DNA from: Ciceribacter ferrooxidans | Lineage (GTDB): Bacteria; Pseudomonadota; Alphaproteobacteria; Rhizobiales; Rhizobiaceae | NCBI RefSeq assembly: GCF_004137355.1 | Contig: NZ_SDVB01000253.1 | Coordinates: forward strand, 310,001 to 374,000 | DNA: 64,000 nucleotides | Direction of reading: 5' to 3' | Shown here: positions 27,535 through 36,067 of the stretch, in pieces | Layout: every line of letters starts with the position of its first letter | Position numbering within the stretch: position 1 is the first letter of the stretch | Position numbers and translations under genes: made by a program | The notes under the pieces: generated by a model | Seen by the model: the letters and a program-made list of their open reading frames with translations, nothing else | The model's database searches: none | Told to the model about the DNA's origin: nothing

Positions 27535-29022
27535 ATGCCAGACGAGATGCGGAGGACGGAACCTGACGAGGGCGTGCCGAAACCCGCCATCGGTCCAGGC
27601 TTCTTTCAGGGGTTGTCCGGCAAGCTCCTCTGGCTCACGATTGTCTTTGTGTTGATAGCCGAGGTGCTGATCTTCGCACCCTCGATCGCCACGATGCGTC
27701 TGCGCTGGTTGGAGGATCGTTTGCGGACGGCGGCTGCCGCGAGCGTGGTGATCGACGGGCTTCAGCCGATCGAGTTGCCGCGGGCACTGCAGGACGAGGC
27801 GCTCATGGCGACGGGCACCAAGGCAATCGTGCTGCGCAAGGACGGAACCTCGCGTCTCCTCGTGGTCGACAACATGCCACCGAAGGTCGACGCCCAGTTC
27901 GATCTGGCCAACGTGCATCCGCTCCGTTCGGTGAGTGATGCGCTTTACACGCTGTTCTTCGGCGGCGACCGCATCCTGCGCGTCTATGGACCCGTCGGCG
28001 AAAGCGACATGGAGATCGAGGTCGTCCTTTCCGAGAACAGCCTGCGCAAGGCGATGCTCTCCTTTGCGCGGTATCTCGCAACGGTTTCCTTGATCATCTC
28101 GGTGATTACCGGCGTCCTCATCTATCTCGCCATCAACCGGATGATGATCCGCCCGGTCCGGCGCCTCACCTGCAGCATGCGGGAGTTCACCGAGGATCCC
28201 GAAGACCCTGCCCGTATCCTGGTGCCGGAGAAGGGCAGTGACGAACTCGCCGTCGCCTCACGGCATCTGTCGATGATGCAGGAACAATTGCACCGGACCC
28301 TCAAGCAGCAGAAGAACCTTGCCGATCTCGGCCTTGCCGTTTCCAAGATCAATCACGACATGCGCAATATTCTGGCTTCGGCGCAACTCATGTCGGATCG
28401 CCTCGCCGATGTGGAGGATCCGATGGTCAAGAGTTTCGCCCCGAAACTCCTTCGGACGATCGATCGGGCGGTTGGCTATACGAGAGAAGTGCTGGCCTAT
28501 GGTCAGGCGGCGGAGGCCGAACCGCGCAGGCGCCGGATTCAGCTTGCGGCCCTATGCCAGGAGGTGCGGGACATCCTTGCGATCGACCCCGAGAGCGGTA
28601 TCGAATTCATCGACATGGTGGCTGCCGACCTGGAGGTGGACGCCGATAGCGAGCAGTTGTTCCGGGTGATCCATAATCTCTGCCGCAACGCGATACAGGC
28701 GCTGGCCGGCTATGGCGTAGGCGATCCCGACGTCGTTCGCCGGCTGACGCTCACGGCGCAGCGGGTGGGCAGCGTGGTTTCGATCACCATCGACGATACC
28801 GGCCCGGGCATGCCGCGCAAGGCGCGGGAGAATCTCTTCGCCGCCTTTCGTGGCGCGGCGCGGTCGGGCGGCACAGGGCTCGGCCTTGCGATCGCCCGCG
28901 AACTCGTTCTCGCCCACGGTGGTACCATCGCGCTTGTCGAGAAGCCTGGATCTGGCACGCTCTTCAGGATCGAAATTCCCGATCGCCCGGTGGCGCTTGA
29001 CGACTGGCGTGCTCGCGCATGA
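27535..29022 (+). CDS. Membrane sensor histidine kinase
   Basis: The 495-residue protein has membrane segments near 36-56 and 182-202 flanking a periplasmic region of about 125 residues, then HAMP, a dimerisation helix and a HATPase domain (NLCRNAIQAL N-box; DDTGPGMP; GGTGLGLAIA). The phospho-acceptor region reads SKINHDMRNILAS with His at about 278, a variant of the usual HExxxP box in which Asp follows His and the proline is absent. AAGGAGAGG precedes the ATG. No response regulator is adjacent, so the partner is unknown. It follows the chemoreceptor gene but behind a terminator. Confidence 0.88.
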   Translation: MPDEMRRTEPDEGVPKPAIGPGFFQGLSGKLLWLTIVFVLIAEVLIFAPSIATMRLRWLEDRLRTAAAASVVIDGLQPIELPRALQDEALMATGTKAIVLRKDGTSRLLVVDNMPPKVDAQFDLANVHPLRSVSDALYTLFFGGDRILRVYGPVGESDMEIEVVLSENSLRKAMLSFARYLATVSLIISVITGVLIYLAINRMMIRPVRRLTCSMREFTEDPEDPARILVPEKGSDELAVASRHLSMMQEQLHRTLKQQKNLADLGLAVSKINHDMRNILASAQLMSDRLADVEDPMVKSFAPKLLRTIDRAVGYTREVLAYGQAAEAEPRRRRIQLAALCQEVRDILAIDPESGIEFIDMVAADLEVDADSEQLFRVIHNLCRNAIQALAGYGVGDPDVVRRLTLTAQRVGSVVSITIDDTGPGMPRKARENLFAAFRGAARSGGTGLGLAIARELVLAHGGTIALVEKPGSGTLFRIEIPDRPVALDDWRARA

Positions 29023-29159
29023 GCGCATATATGGTGCGAAAACAAAGACATGGTGGGATCGTGATGTGAAAATGACGGAATTTTTTGAAATTCGCTTGCA
29101 ATCCTCCGCGCCACGCTTTAGAGGATCGCCACGCAGCCGGTGACACGCCGGCACGGCAC

Positions 29160-29236
29160 GCACCCGTAGCTCAGCTGGATAGAGCACCAGACTACGAATC
29201 TGGGGGTCAGGAGTTCGAATCTCTTCGGGTGCGCCA
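29160..29236 (+). tRNA. tRNA-Arg (anticodon ACG)
   Basis: The 77-base sequence folds as a tRNA: acceptor GCACCCG pairs with CGGGTGC, followed by G and an encoded CCA. The D-loop has AGCTCAGCTGGATAGAGC, the anticodon loop CTACGAA places ACG at 29194-29196, and the T-loop has GTTCGAATC. ACG (wobble A to inosine) reads CGU, CGC and CGA. It stands alone between the kinase gene and the opposing ATPase gene. Confidence 0.97.
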
Positions 29237-29290
29237 TTCTTTCCTTGAAAATTCGAAGATCTTGCGAGCTGCGCGCTTGCCGTTGCGCAT

Positions 29291-31861
29291 TCACGCAAGC
29301 CGGCGTCGGCGCCCTTTCGTCCGCGGGCGAAACAGGTGTTGCTTCGCCACTTCCGTGGCCGCCAGATAGGCGGCGATGATCAGGATCGCCGCTCCCATCT
29401 GTGCCGCGGACAGCGGCACGAAATCGAACACCCCGGTCAGCGTTCCGAGATAGGGGATGGTGAGTGTCGCGGCGGAGACGGCGATCGTCGACCAGAGAAG
29501 CAGCGAGCTCGGCCTGCTTTTCCAGGCCGGCTTGCGGGTGCGCAACACCAGAACGACGCCGAGCTCGGTTAGCAGCGAGATCATGAACCACGATGTCTGG
29601 AACGTCGCCTCGCTCGCGTGGAAAACGAGGAGCAGGGAGGCGAAGGTCAGCATGTCGAAACAGGAGCTGATCAGCCCGAACACCACCATGAAGCGCTGGA
29701 TGTCGCGAATGCTCCATCGCTGGGGCGTGGCGATCTGTTCCGGATCGGCATTGTCGCTCGAAATCGCGATCGACGGCATGTCGGAAAGGAAGTTGTTGAG
29801 CAGGATCTGCTTGGCCGAGAGCGGCAGGTAAGGCAGCAGCGGCGTGGCGAGCGCCATGCTGACCATGTTGCCGAAATTGGCGCTGGTGGTGATCGAGATG
29901 TATTTCAGGGTGTTGGCGAAGGTCCGCCGGCCCTCCTCGATGCCGGAGCGCAGCACGTCGAGATCGCGGTTGAGAAGAATGATGTCGGCGCTTTCGCGGG
30001 CAACATCCACCGCCTGCTCTACCGAGATGCCGACGTCGGCGACGTGCAGCGCCGGAGCGTCGTTGATGCCGTCGCCCAGGTAGCCGACCGAGTGGCCCGT
30101 CCGTTGGAGGGCACGGATGATTCTTTCCTTCTGCTGGGGATCGACCTCGACGAAGAGGTCGGTGCGGGCCGCCAGATTCCACAGGGCTTCGTCGTTCAGT
30201 CTCGCGATCTCGTCGCCGGTCAGGATGCCGGCGGGGTTGAGGCCGACTGCCTGCGCGACGTGCGCGGTGACGAAGCGGTTGTCGCCGCTGATGACCTTTA
30301 TGCCGATGCCGAGAGCCGCGAGGTCCTCGATCGTCTTCTTTGCCTCCGCCTTTGGCGGGTCCTCGAACACAAGGAAGCCGCACAGCGTCATCCCGGCTTC
30401 GTCGTCGCGGGTGTAGTCTGCCTTCACGCCAGCCTCGCGGGTGGCGATCGCCAGCACGCGGTAGCCTTCGGCGCCTCGGGCCTTGGGAAATCCGGCCAGT
30501 TCCTCCCGCAGATCCTCGTCCAGCGGGATCGTCGCTCCGCTCCGCAAGACGGAGATGCAGGCGGCGAGCACGTTGTCGAAAGCTCCTTTGGTGACGATCA
30601 GGCGCTGCGAAGATTCGTCGGGGCGTTCGACGACGATGGTCAGCAGCCGCCGGGTGAAATCATAAGGGATCTCGTCGATCTTCGAGTATCCGGAGGTGGT
30701 CAGGTTCGAGGTTTCGCCTTTCGCAACAATTGCGGCGTCGATCGGGTTCTCTATCCCCGTCTCGAAAGAGGCGTTGAGGAAGGCAAACTGCAGAACCTCG
30801 TCGGAATGGCGACCATCAGTATCGACGGCGTCATGCAGCACCACAGTTCCTTCCGTCAGCGTGCCCGTCTTGTCGGTGCAGAAGATGTCCATGCTGCCGA
30901 GGTTCTCGATCGCCTCGAGCCGGCGGACGATGACGCCACGTTCGCTCATGGCCTTGGCGCCGGCAGAAAGCGTGACGGTGATGATCGCCGGCAGGAGCTC
31001 CGGCGAGAGGCCGACGGCAAGTGCGACAGCGAAGAGCAGCGATTCCGCCACCGGCCGGTCGAGCAGCAGATTGACGGTCAGCACGAAGAGCACGATCAGC
31101 ACCATCACGCGGATCAACAGGTAGCCGAACCGCCGCACGCCACGGGCGAAGTCCGTTTCTTCGGGTCTTCCGCGGAGCCTTGCGGCGATGGCGCCGAACT
31201 CGCTCTGCCTGCCGGTCTTGACCGCAAGCACCCTCGCGGTGCCGCTGCGCACCGAGGCGCCGAGAAAGACGGCATTGGTTCGCGCGGAAATCGGGGCGTC
31301 GGCGGCGACCTTTCCGGGTCGTTTCTCTACGGGAAACGATTCTCCCGTCATTGCCGCCTCGCTGACCAGGAAATCGGCTGCATCGAGCACGAGCCCGTCT
31401 GCCGGAATGAGGTTGCCGGCGGAGAGCAGGACGATGTCGCCCGGAACGACGGTCGTGACCGCAACCATCTGTTCTGTGCCGTCCCGCACGACGCGGCAGG
31501 TGAGCGCAAGCCGGCGTTTCAGCGCCTCGACAGCCCGAGAGGCGCGATTTTCCTGATAGAAGCCGAGGAGGGAGCTTCCGAGCACGATGGCAACGACGAT
31601 GGCTGCATCAACCCACTGCTGGAGCAGCATCGACACGACAGCCGCGAAGACGAGGATCAGAACGAGCGGACTTTCGAACTGGCGCAACAGCAGTCGGATG
31701 GCGCCGACGCGGCTCGTATCCTCGATCGAATTTGCCCCGAGCTGCGCAAGTCTTTCCTTCGCCTGGGCGGCAGTGAGGCCACCTGCACCGGAACCCAACG
31801 CAGCGGTCAGCTCGCCGCCGTCTTTCGTCCAGTAAGGCCTGTCCTGCGCATTGCTGTTCAT
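29291..31861 (-). CDS. mgtA: Magnesium-type P-type ATPase (MgtA/P3B family)
   Basis: The 856-residue cation pump has the full P-ATPase set: actuator MTGESFPVEK (about 171-180), phosphorylation motif DKTGTLTEG (Asp near 331), hinge GDGINDAPAL, and about ten membrane helices with the first pair near 60-110. The DIFCTDKTGTLTEGTV form and the C-terminal six-helix block fit Mg2+-importing MgtA/MgtB enzymes; distinction from other P3 ATPases is not certain. The start at 31861 has a weak GGAG upstream. No adjacent regulator or Mg-sensing leader was recognised. Confidence 0.85.
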   Translation of the reverse strand: MNSNAQDRPYWTKDGGELTAALGSGAGGLTAAQAKERLAQLGANSIEDTSRVGAIRLLLRQFESPLVLILVFAAVVSMLLQQWVDAAIVVAIVLGSSLLGFYQENRASRAVEALKRRLALTCRVVRDGTEQMVAVTTVVPGDIVLLSAGNLIPADGLVLDAADFLVSEAAMTGESFPVEKRPGKVAADAPISARTNAVFLGASVRSGTARVLAVKTGRQSEFGAIAARLRGRPEETDFARGVRRFGYLLIRVMVLIVLFVLTVNLLLDRPVAESLLFAVALAVGLSPELLPAIITVTLSAGAKAMSERGVIVRRLEAIENLGSMDIFCTDKTGTLTEGTVVLHDAVDTDGRHSDEVLQFAFLNASFETGIENPIDAAIVAKGETSNLTTSGYSKIDEIPYDFTRRLLTIVVERPDESSQRLIVTKGAFDNVLAACISVLRSGATIPLDEDLREELAGFPKARGAEGYRVLAIATREAGVKADYTRDDEAGMTLCGFLVFEDPPKAEAKKTIEDLAALGIGIKVISGDNRFVTAHVAQAVGLNPAGILTGDEIARLNDEALWNLAARTDLFVEVDPQQKERIIRALQRTGHSVGYLGDGINDAPALHVADVGISVEQAVDVARESADIILLNRDLDVLRSGIEEGRRTFANTLKYISITTSANFGNMVSMALATPLLPYLPLSAKQILLNNFLSDMPSIAISSDNADPEQIATPQRWSIRDIQRFMVVFGLISSCFDMLTFASLLLVFHASEATFQTSWFMISLLTELGVVLVLRTRKPAWKSRPSSLLLWSTIAVSAATLTIPYLGTLTGVFDFVPLSAAQMGAAILIIAAYLAATEVAKQHLFRPRTKGRRRRLA

Positions 31862-32100
31862 CGGTTGCTCCGGTCAGAACCGTCCCGCGGGAACCACCGG
31901 TATTTCGATTCCTTTCTCTTCGAGAATTCAAGGGTCATTCATCGGCAACCAGGTGGCGTCACAGATCCGGTATGCGCTTTGTGCATATCAGCTTCGCATC
32001 GCATGCGACTGAAGAATGATTGCAACGGCGGCGCCGCCACCTCTAAGCCAACCGGAAACCTATGGGACGACACCGCCCCGCATCTGGACGAGGAAAGATC

Positions 32101-33594
32101 ATGCTGCGTGAACGGATTCGACACAGGCCCCTGCTCGATCGGGTCGTGACTGCCGATGAGGCGGCAGCCCTCATAAAGGACGGCATGACGGTCGGCATGA
32201 GCGGGTTTACTCGTGCCGGCGAAGCGAAGGCGGTTCCGCTTGCGCTTGCCGAGCGGGCACGCAAGGACCCGCTGAAGATCACGCTGATGACCGGCGCCTC
32301 GCTCGGCAACGACCTCGACAAGACCCTCGCCGAAGCCCATGTGCTCGCCCGGCGCATGCCCTTCCAGTCGGATCCGGGTTTGCGCAAGGCCATCAATGCC
32401 GGCGAAGTCATGTTCATTGATCAGCACCTCTCCGAAACCGTCGAGCAGCTGCGAACAAATCAGATCCCGCCCGTCGACATCGCGGTCGTCGAGGCCGTTG
32501 CGATCACCGAGCAAGGCGGTATCGTGCCGACGACGTCGGTCGGGAATTCCGCGAGCTTCGCGATCCTGGCCGACAAGGTTATCGTCGAGATCAACCTCTC
32601 GCAGCCGGTAACGCTCGAGGGTTTGCACGACATCTACATACCGGCCCGCCGGCCAGCCCGCATGCCGATCCCCGTCGTGACGCCGGAAAGCCGTGTCGGT
32701 CTGCCATTCATTCCGGTTCCGCCGGAAAAGATCGTCGCGATCGTGGTCTCGGAGAAGCATGACAGCTCGGCGACCATCCTGCCGCCGGACGACGACACCC
32801 GTGCGATCGCCGGCAATCTGACGGACTTCCTGTTGAACGAGGTGAAGCGGGGACGGATGGGCTATGAGCTGCAGCCGCTGCAGGCCGGGATCGGGACGAT
32901 CGCCAATGCGGTACTGCACGGATTCATCGATTCTCCCTTCCATGACCTGAAGATGTATTCGGAGGTCCTGCAGGATTCGACCTTCGAACTGTTCGACGCC
33001 GGGAAGCTCGGCTTCGCCTCGGGATCGTCGATCACGCTTTCAGCGAAGATGTACCGCAAGGTACTGCCGCGGCTCGCCGAGTACAAGCATCACCTGATCC
33101 TGCGGCCCCAGGAGATCAGCAATCATCCGGAGGTCATCCGGCGCCTCGGCCTCATCTGCATCAATACGGCCCTGGAATTCGACATCTACGGCAACGTCAA
33201 TTCCACCCATGTCGGCGGCACCCACATGATGAACGGCATCGGCGGCTCGGGCGATTTCGCGCGAAACGGCTACATGTCGATTTTCGTTACCAAGTCGATC
33301 GCCAAGAACGGTGCCATTTCAAGCGTGGTACCGATGGTGAGCCATGTCGACCACACGGAGCACGACGTCGACGTGCTGGTGACGGAGGTAGGTCTTGCGG
33401 ATTTGCGTGGCCTCGCCCCGCGGGAACGTGCGCAGGTCATCATCGCCAACTGCGTCCATCCGGACTATCGCGACGCGCTGCGGGATTATTACGTTCGGGC
33501 AAGCCAGCGCGGCGGCCATACGCCGCATATCCTCGAAGAGGCGTTCTCCTGGCACGTCGCATTGCGTGACCGCGGCACCATGCGCTCCGCGTGA
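32101..33594 (+). CDS. Acetyl-CoA hydrolase/transferase family (succinate CoA-transferase)
   Basis: The 497-residue class I CoA-transferase fits the YgfH/SucCoA-transferase type (succinyl-CoA:acetate or propionyl-CoA:succinate). The likely catalytic glutamate lies in YSEVLQDS (about 287-294), and glycine-rich CoA-binding stretches GSGDFARNGY and VGMSGFTRAG are present. The ATG at 32101 follows GAGGAAAG; an earlier ATG at 32062 lacks this site. The exact acyl donors cannot be told from sequence. It stands alone, divergent from the P-ATPase gene. Confidence 0.88.
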   Translation: MLRERIRHRPLLDRVVTADEAAALIKDGMTVGMSGFTRAGEAKAVPLALAERARKDPLKITLMTGASLGNDLDKTLAEAHVLARRMPFQSDPGLRKAINAGEVMFIDQHLSETVEQLRTNQIPPVDIAVVEAVAITEQGGIVPTTSVGNSASFAILADKVIVEINLSQPVTLEGLHDIYIPARRPARMPIPVVTPESRVGLPFIPVPPEKIVAIVVSEKHDSSATILPPDDDTRAIAGNLTDFLLNEVKRGRMGYELQPLQAGIGTIANAVLHGFIDSPFHDLKMYSEVLQDSTFELFDAGKLGFASGSSITLSAKMYRKVLPRLAEYKHHLILRPQEISNHPEVIRRLGLICINTALEFDIYGNVNSTHVGGTHMMNGIGGSGDFARNGYMSIFVTKSIAKNGAISSVVPMVSHVDHTEHDVDVLVTEVGLADLRGLAPRERAQVIIANCVHPDYRDALRDYYVRASQRGGHTPHILEEAFSWHVALRDRGTMRSA

Positions 33595-33619
33595 GGGTAT
33601 TGCCGGTGGGTAAGGAAAT

Positions 33620-33922
33620 TCAGACCGAGCAGTAGGTGTTATAGAGCGCGCCGATGACGTTGCGGGCGGGCTCGCTCTCGATCCGGTACCAGATCGTCTG
33701 CCCGTCACGCCGGCCGCTGATGATCCGGTCGCGGCGGAGGAGCGCCAGATGCTGCGACACCGTCGAATCCCTGATCCCGAGAAATTCGGCGAGCTGGCCG
33801 ACCGAGCGCTCGCCGTCTATCAGCTGACAAAGAATGAGAAGCCGGTGCCGGTTGGCGAGCGCCTTCAGTAGTTCACTGGCGTCGTCTGCGGCGTTCTGCA
33901 TGGATTCAGGATTAAGCTTCAT
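33620..33922 (-). CDS. ArsR-family regulator with BigR/SqrR-like cysteine pair
   Basis: The 100-residue winged-helix repressor has the recognition helix in the stretch RDSTVSQHLALL (about 51-62) and the wing GRRDGQTIWYRI. Only two cysteines are present, Cys32 (LLILCQL) and Cys98 (NTYCSV at the C-terminus), 66 residues apart. This is the spacing I recall for the persulfide-sensing pair of BigR (42/108) and SqrR (41/107). No ArsR metal-box cysteines (ELCVCDL) occur. It is divergent from trxC, with 88 bases between the starts, so autoregulation and control of trxC are likely inferences. Confidence 0.88.
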   Translation of the reverse strand: MKLNPESMQNAADDASELLKALANRHRLLILCQLIDGERSVGQLAEFLGIRDSTVSQHLALLRRDRIISGRRDGQTIWYRIESEPARNVIGALYNTYCSV

Positions 33923-33924
33923 TC

Positions 33925-33953
33925 TTGCGTATCTACGTCATTGTGAATATAAT
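33925..33953 (+). promoter_or_regulatory. Promoter of trxC
   Basis: TTGCGT (33925-33930) and a perfect TATAAT (33948-33953) are spaced by 17 bases, reading toward trxC. The -35 box touches the start of the divergent ArsR gene, so binding there could affect both genes. Confidence 0.7.
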
Positions 33954-33958
33954 GTCAA
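33941..33958. promoter_or_regulatory. Candidate ArsR operator over trxC -10 box
   Basis: The 18-base imperfect palindrome TTGTGAATATAATGTCAA has matching outer TTG/CAA arms and an AT-rich centre, and it covers the -10 element of trxC. ArsR repressors usually bind AT-rich palindromes at such positions. The link to the adjacent regulator is inference. Confidence 0.45.
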
Positions 33959-34010
33959 CTATCGCAGGCGCCTCTGCCGGGTATATGGCGCCTTGAAGGA
34001 GACATATAGC

Positions 34011-34457
34011 ATGGAAACAGATCGGCAAATCGTTTGTCCGCATTGTGGCGCCGTCAATCGCGTGAAGGCAGGGCGTCCGGCCGCCGAGGCGCGCTGCGGC
34101 GCCTGTAAGGAGGCTCTCTTCGAAGGGCATCCGGTCGACGCGGATCCAGCGATGTTCGAAAAGCAGATCGCCCGCAGCGAAGTGCCGGTTCTCATCGACG
34201 TCTGGGCGCCCTGGTGCGGCCCCTGCAAGATGATGGCGCCCCACTTCGCCGAGGCGGCAAAGGTTCTCGAACCCTCCATGCGTCTGATGAAGCTCAATTC
34301 CGAAGATCATCCGGACGTCGCCGGACGGCTCGGCATTCGGGGCATCCCCACGATGTTGCTCTACCGTGGTGGTCGGGAGATCGCCAGGGTCTCCGGTGCG
34401 ATGTCCGCTCGGCAGATTGTCGACTGGGCGAATGCCCAGCTGACGCAGGGCGCCTGA
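34011..34457 (+). CDS. trxC: Thioredoxin 2 (zinc-finger thioredoxin)
   Basis: The 148-residue protein has an N-terminal zinc-binding part with two CxxC pairs (CPHCG about 9-13; CGAC about 29-32), then a thioredoxin domain with the active site WCGPC (about 66-70) and cis-proline (GIPTM). TrxC-type proteins reduce disulfides and respond to oxidative stress. AAGGAGA lies upstream of the ATG at 34011. The divergent ArsR gene has a redox-type cysteine pair, suggesting sulfur or thiol stress control. Confidence 0.94.
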   Translation: METDRQIVCPHCGAVNRVKAGRPAAEARCGACKEALFEGHPVDADPAMFEKQIARSEVPVLIDVWAPWCGPCKMMAPHFAEAAKVLEPSMRLMKLNSEDHPDVAGRLGIRGIPTMLLYRGGREIARVSGAMSARQIVDWANAQLTQGA

Positions 34458-34556
34458 CGGGCTCCGACGACCGGGCCTGTGGCAAGAAAGCACTGGTCTC
34501 GCCCTGTGATCCGCGGTACCCCTACGGGCCTTGATCGCTCATAAAGGGACCGCGTA

Positions 34557-35870
34557 TTGACCGGAATGCAATTGGAGGAAGGTGGAATTTCCCCTCCAGC
34601 GGCTCGCAAGAGCGCGCGGATTCGTTCCGGATTCATCGGTTTGCTCGCTGTTTGTCTCGTCGCGGCCGGTTGCGCCGGCCGGCCGGTCGGCGTCATGGAG
34701 CCCGTGGATGCGAGAGCCGATGGCGCAAGTCGGGTGGATCTCATCGCCGCAACAACGCGTGCCCCGTCCGAAGACAAGGCGATCCTGTTCACCGGCGAAC
34801 GGGGAAGCGGCCTGATGATGGACGCGGTCACGATCTCCATTCCGCCTGAGAAGAACCGCAAGGTCGGGCAGGTTCAGTGGCCGAAACGTCTGCCGCCGGA
34901 CCCCTCGCGGGAATTCGCGACCGCCGCGGTCGACCCGCTCGATTCAGATGCGGAAGCCAAGGTCTGGCTCGGCAAGCACAAGGTCACGAGTCGCCGCGTG
35001 CTCGTGTTCGTCCATGGCTTCAATAACCTCTACGAGGATTCTGTCTATCGTTTCGCGCAGATCGTTCACGATTCCGGCGCCGAGGTCGTTCCGGTCGTGT
35101 TTACCTGGCCGTCACGCGGCAACATCTTCGACTATGCCTACGACCGGGAAAGCACGAACTATTCTCGCGATGCGCTCGAAGACCTTCTGACCCGTATCGC
35201 CAGCCATCCCGACGTGTCGGACGTGACGGTGATGGCGCACTCCATGGGCACATGGCTTGCCGTCGAATCGCTGCGTCAGATGGCAATCCGCAACGGGCGC
35301 GTCCATCCGAAGATCAACAATGTCATTCTCGCCGCGCCGGATCTCGATGTCGACGTGTTCGCGCAGCAATTCCGCGCGCTGCAGAAGGATGCGCCGCATT
35401 TCACGCTCTTCGTCTCGCGTGATGATCGGGCGCTGACGCTTTCCAAGCACCTCTCCGGCAATGTCGAACGGCTTGGGCGCATCGATCCGAGCAAGGAACC
35501 CTACCGATCGGAACTGGAGAGCGCCGGAATCACGGTGATCGATCTCACGGAGCTCAAGGCGGAGGATCAACTGAACCACGGCAAGTTTGCCGAAAGTCCG
35601 GAAGTGGTGCGCCTGATCGGCCAGAGGCTGGTCGCTGGCCAGACCATCACCGACTCGCAGGTAGGGCTCGGTGAAGGCCTCGCCGCGGTGACCGTAGGCG
35701 CAACGAGTACCGTTGGGCAAGCCGCCGGTGCCGTCATCAGCGCTCCGATCTCGATCTTCGATCCGCGCACACGCCGAAGCTACGGGCGCCAACTCATCCT
35801 CTTCGGCCAGAGTGCCGAGGGTACGATCGGCTCGGTCGGCAATTCACTGGGTGCCACTGCAGCCAAGTAG
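34557..35870 (+). CDS. Lipoprotein alpha/beta hydrolase (DUF900 family)
   Basis: The 437-residue protein (TTG start at 34557, with AAAGGG upstream; ATG at 34566 is an alternative) has an N-terminal hydrophobic stretch ending in the lipobox LVAAGC, so it is probably a lipoprotein. The DUF900 hydrolase core includes VLVFVHGFNN (oxyanion region) and the nucleophile elbow AHSMG, with a later Asp (AAPDLDVDVF) and a late His for the triad. Substrate unknown. The C-terminal 90 residues are Gly/Ala/Thr-rich and outside the hydrolase fold. It is monocistronic. Confidence 0.85.
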   Translation: MTGMQLEEGGISPPAARKSARIRSGFIGLLAVCLVAAGCAGRPVGVMEPVDARADGASRVDLIAATTRAPSEDKAILFTGERGSGLMMDAVTISIPPEKNRKVGQVQWPKRLPPDPSREFATAAVDPLDSDAEAKVWLGKHKVTSRRVLVFVHGFNNLYEDSVYRFAQIVHDSGAEVVPVVFTWPSRGNIFDYAYDRESTNYSRDALEDLLTRIASHPDVSDVTVMAHSMGTWLAVESLRQMAIRNGRVHPKINNVILAAPDLDVDVFAQQFRALQKDAPHFTLFVSRDDRALTLSKHLSGNVERLGRIDPSKEPYRSELESAGITVIDLTELKAEDQLNHGKFAESPEVVRLIGQRLVAGQTITDSQVGLGEGLAAVTVGATSTVGQAAGAVISAPISIFDPRTRRSYGRQLILFGQSAEGTIGSVGNSLGATAAK

Positions 35871-36067
35871 GGCATCTCCGCGCAAGTCCTCCCGATCATA
35901 ACCGTTGCGCAGTGTTCCAAGTTCCTGCTCCGCTGTGCCGTGATCTCGCATGATGACGGATCGCGCGACGAGAAAACTGGTGGCATTTTTTCCAAACTGA
36001 TATATCACAATGTCTGAACCGGCGCGAAATGCGCGGCGGGCGTTTCCGGGCGAGGGGACTGAGCGGC

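Noticed and set aside
29618-32149. 843-codon open frame antisense to the magnesium ATPase gene
   Set aside because: The minus-strand frame has all P-ATPase motifs; the plus-strand frame has no recognisable domain and its composition is that expected of a high-GC shadow.
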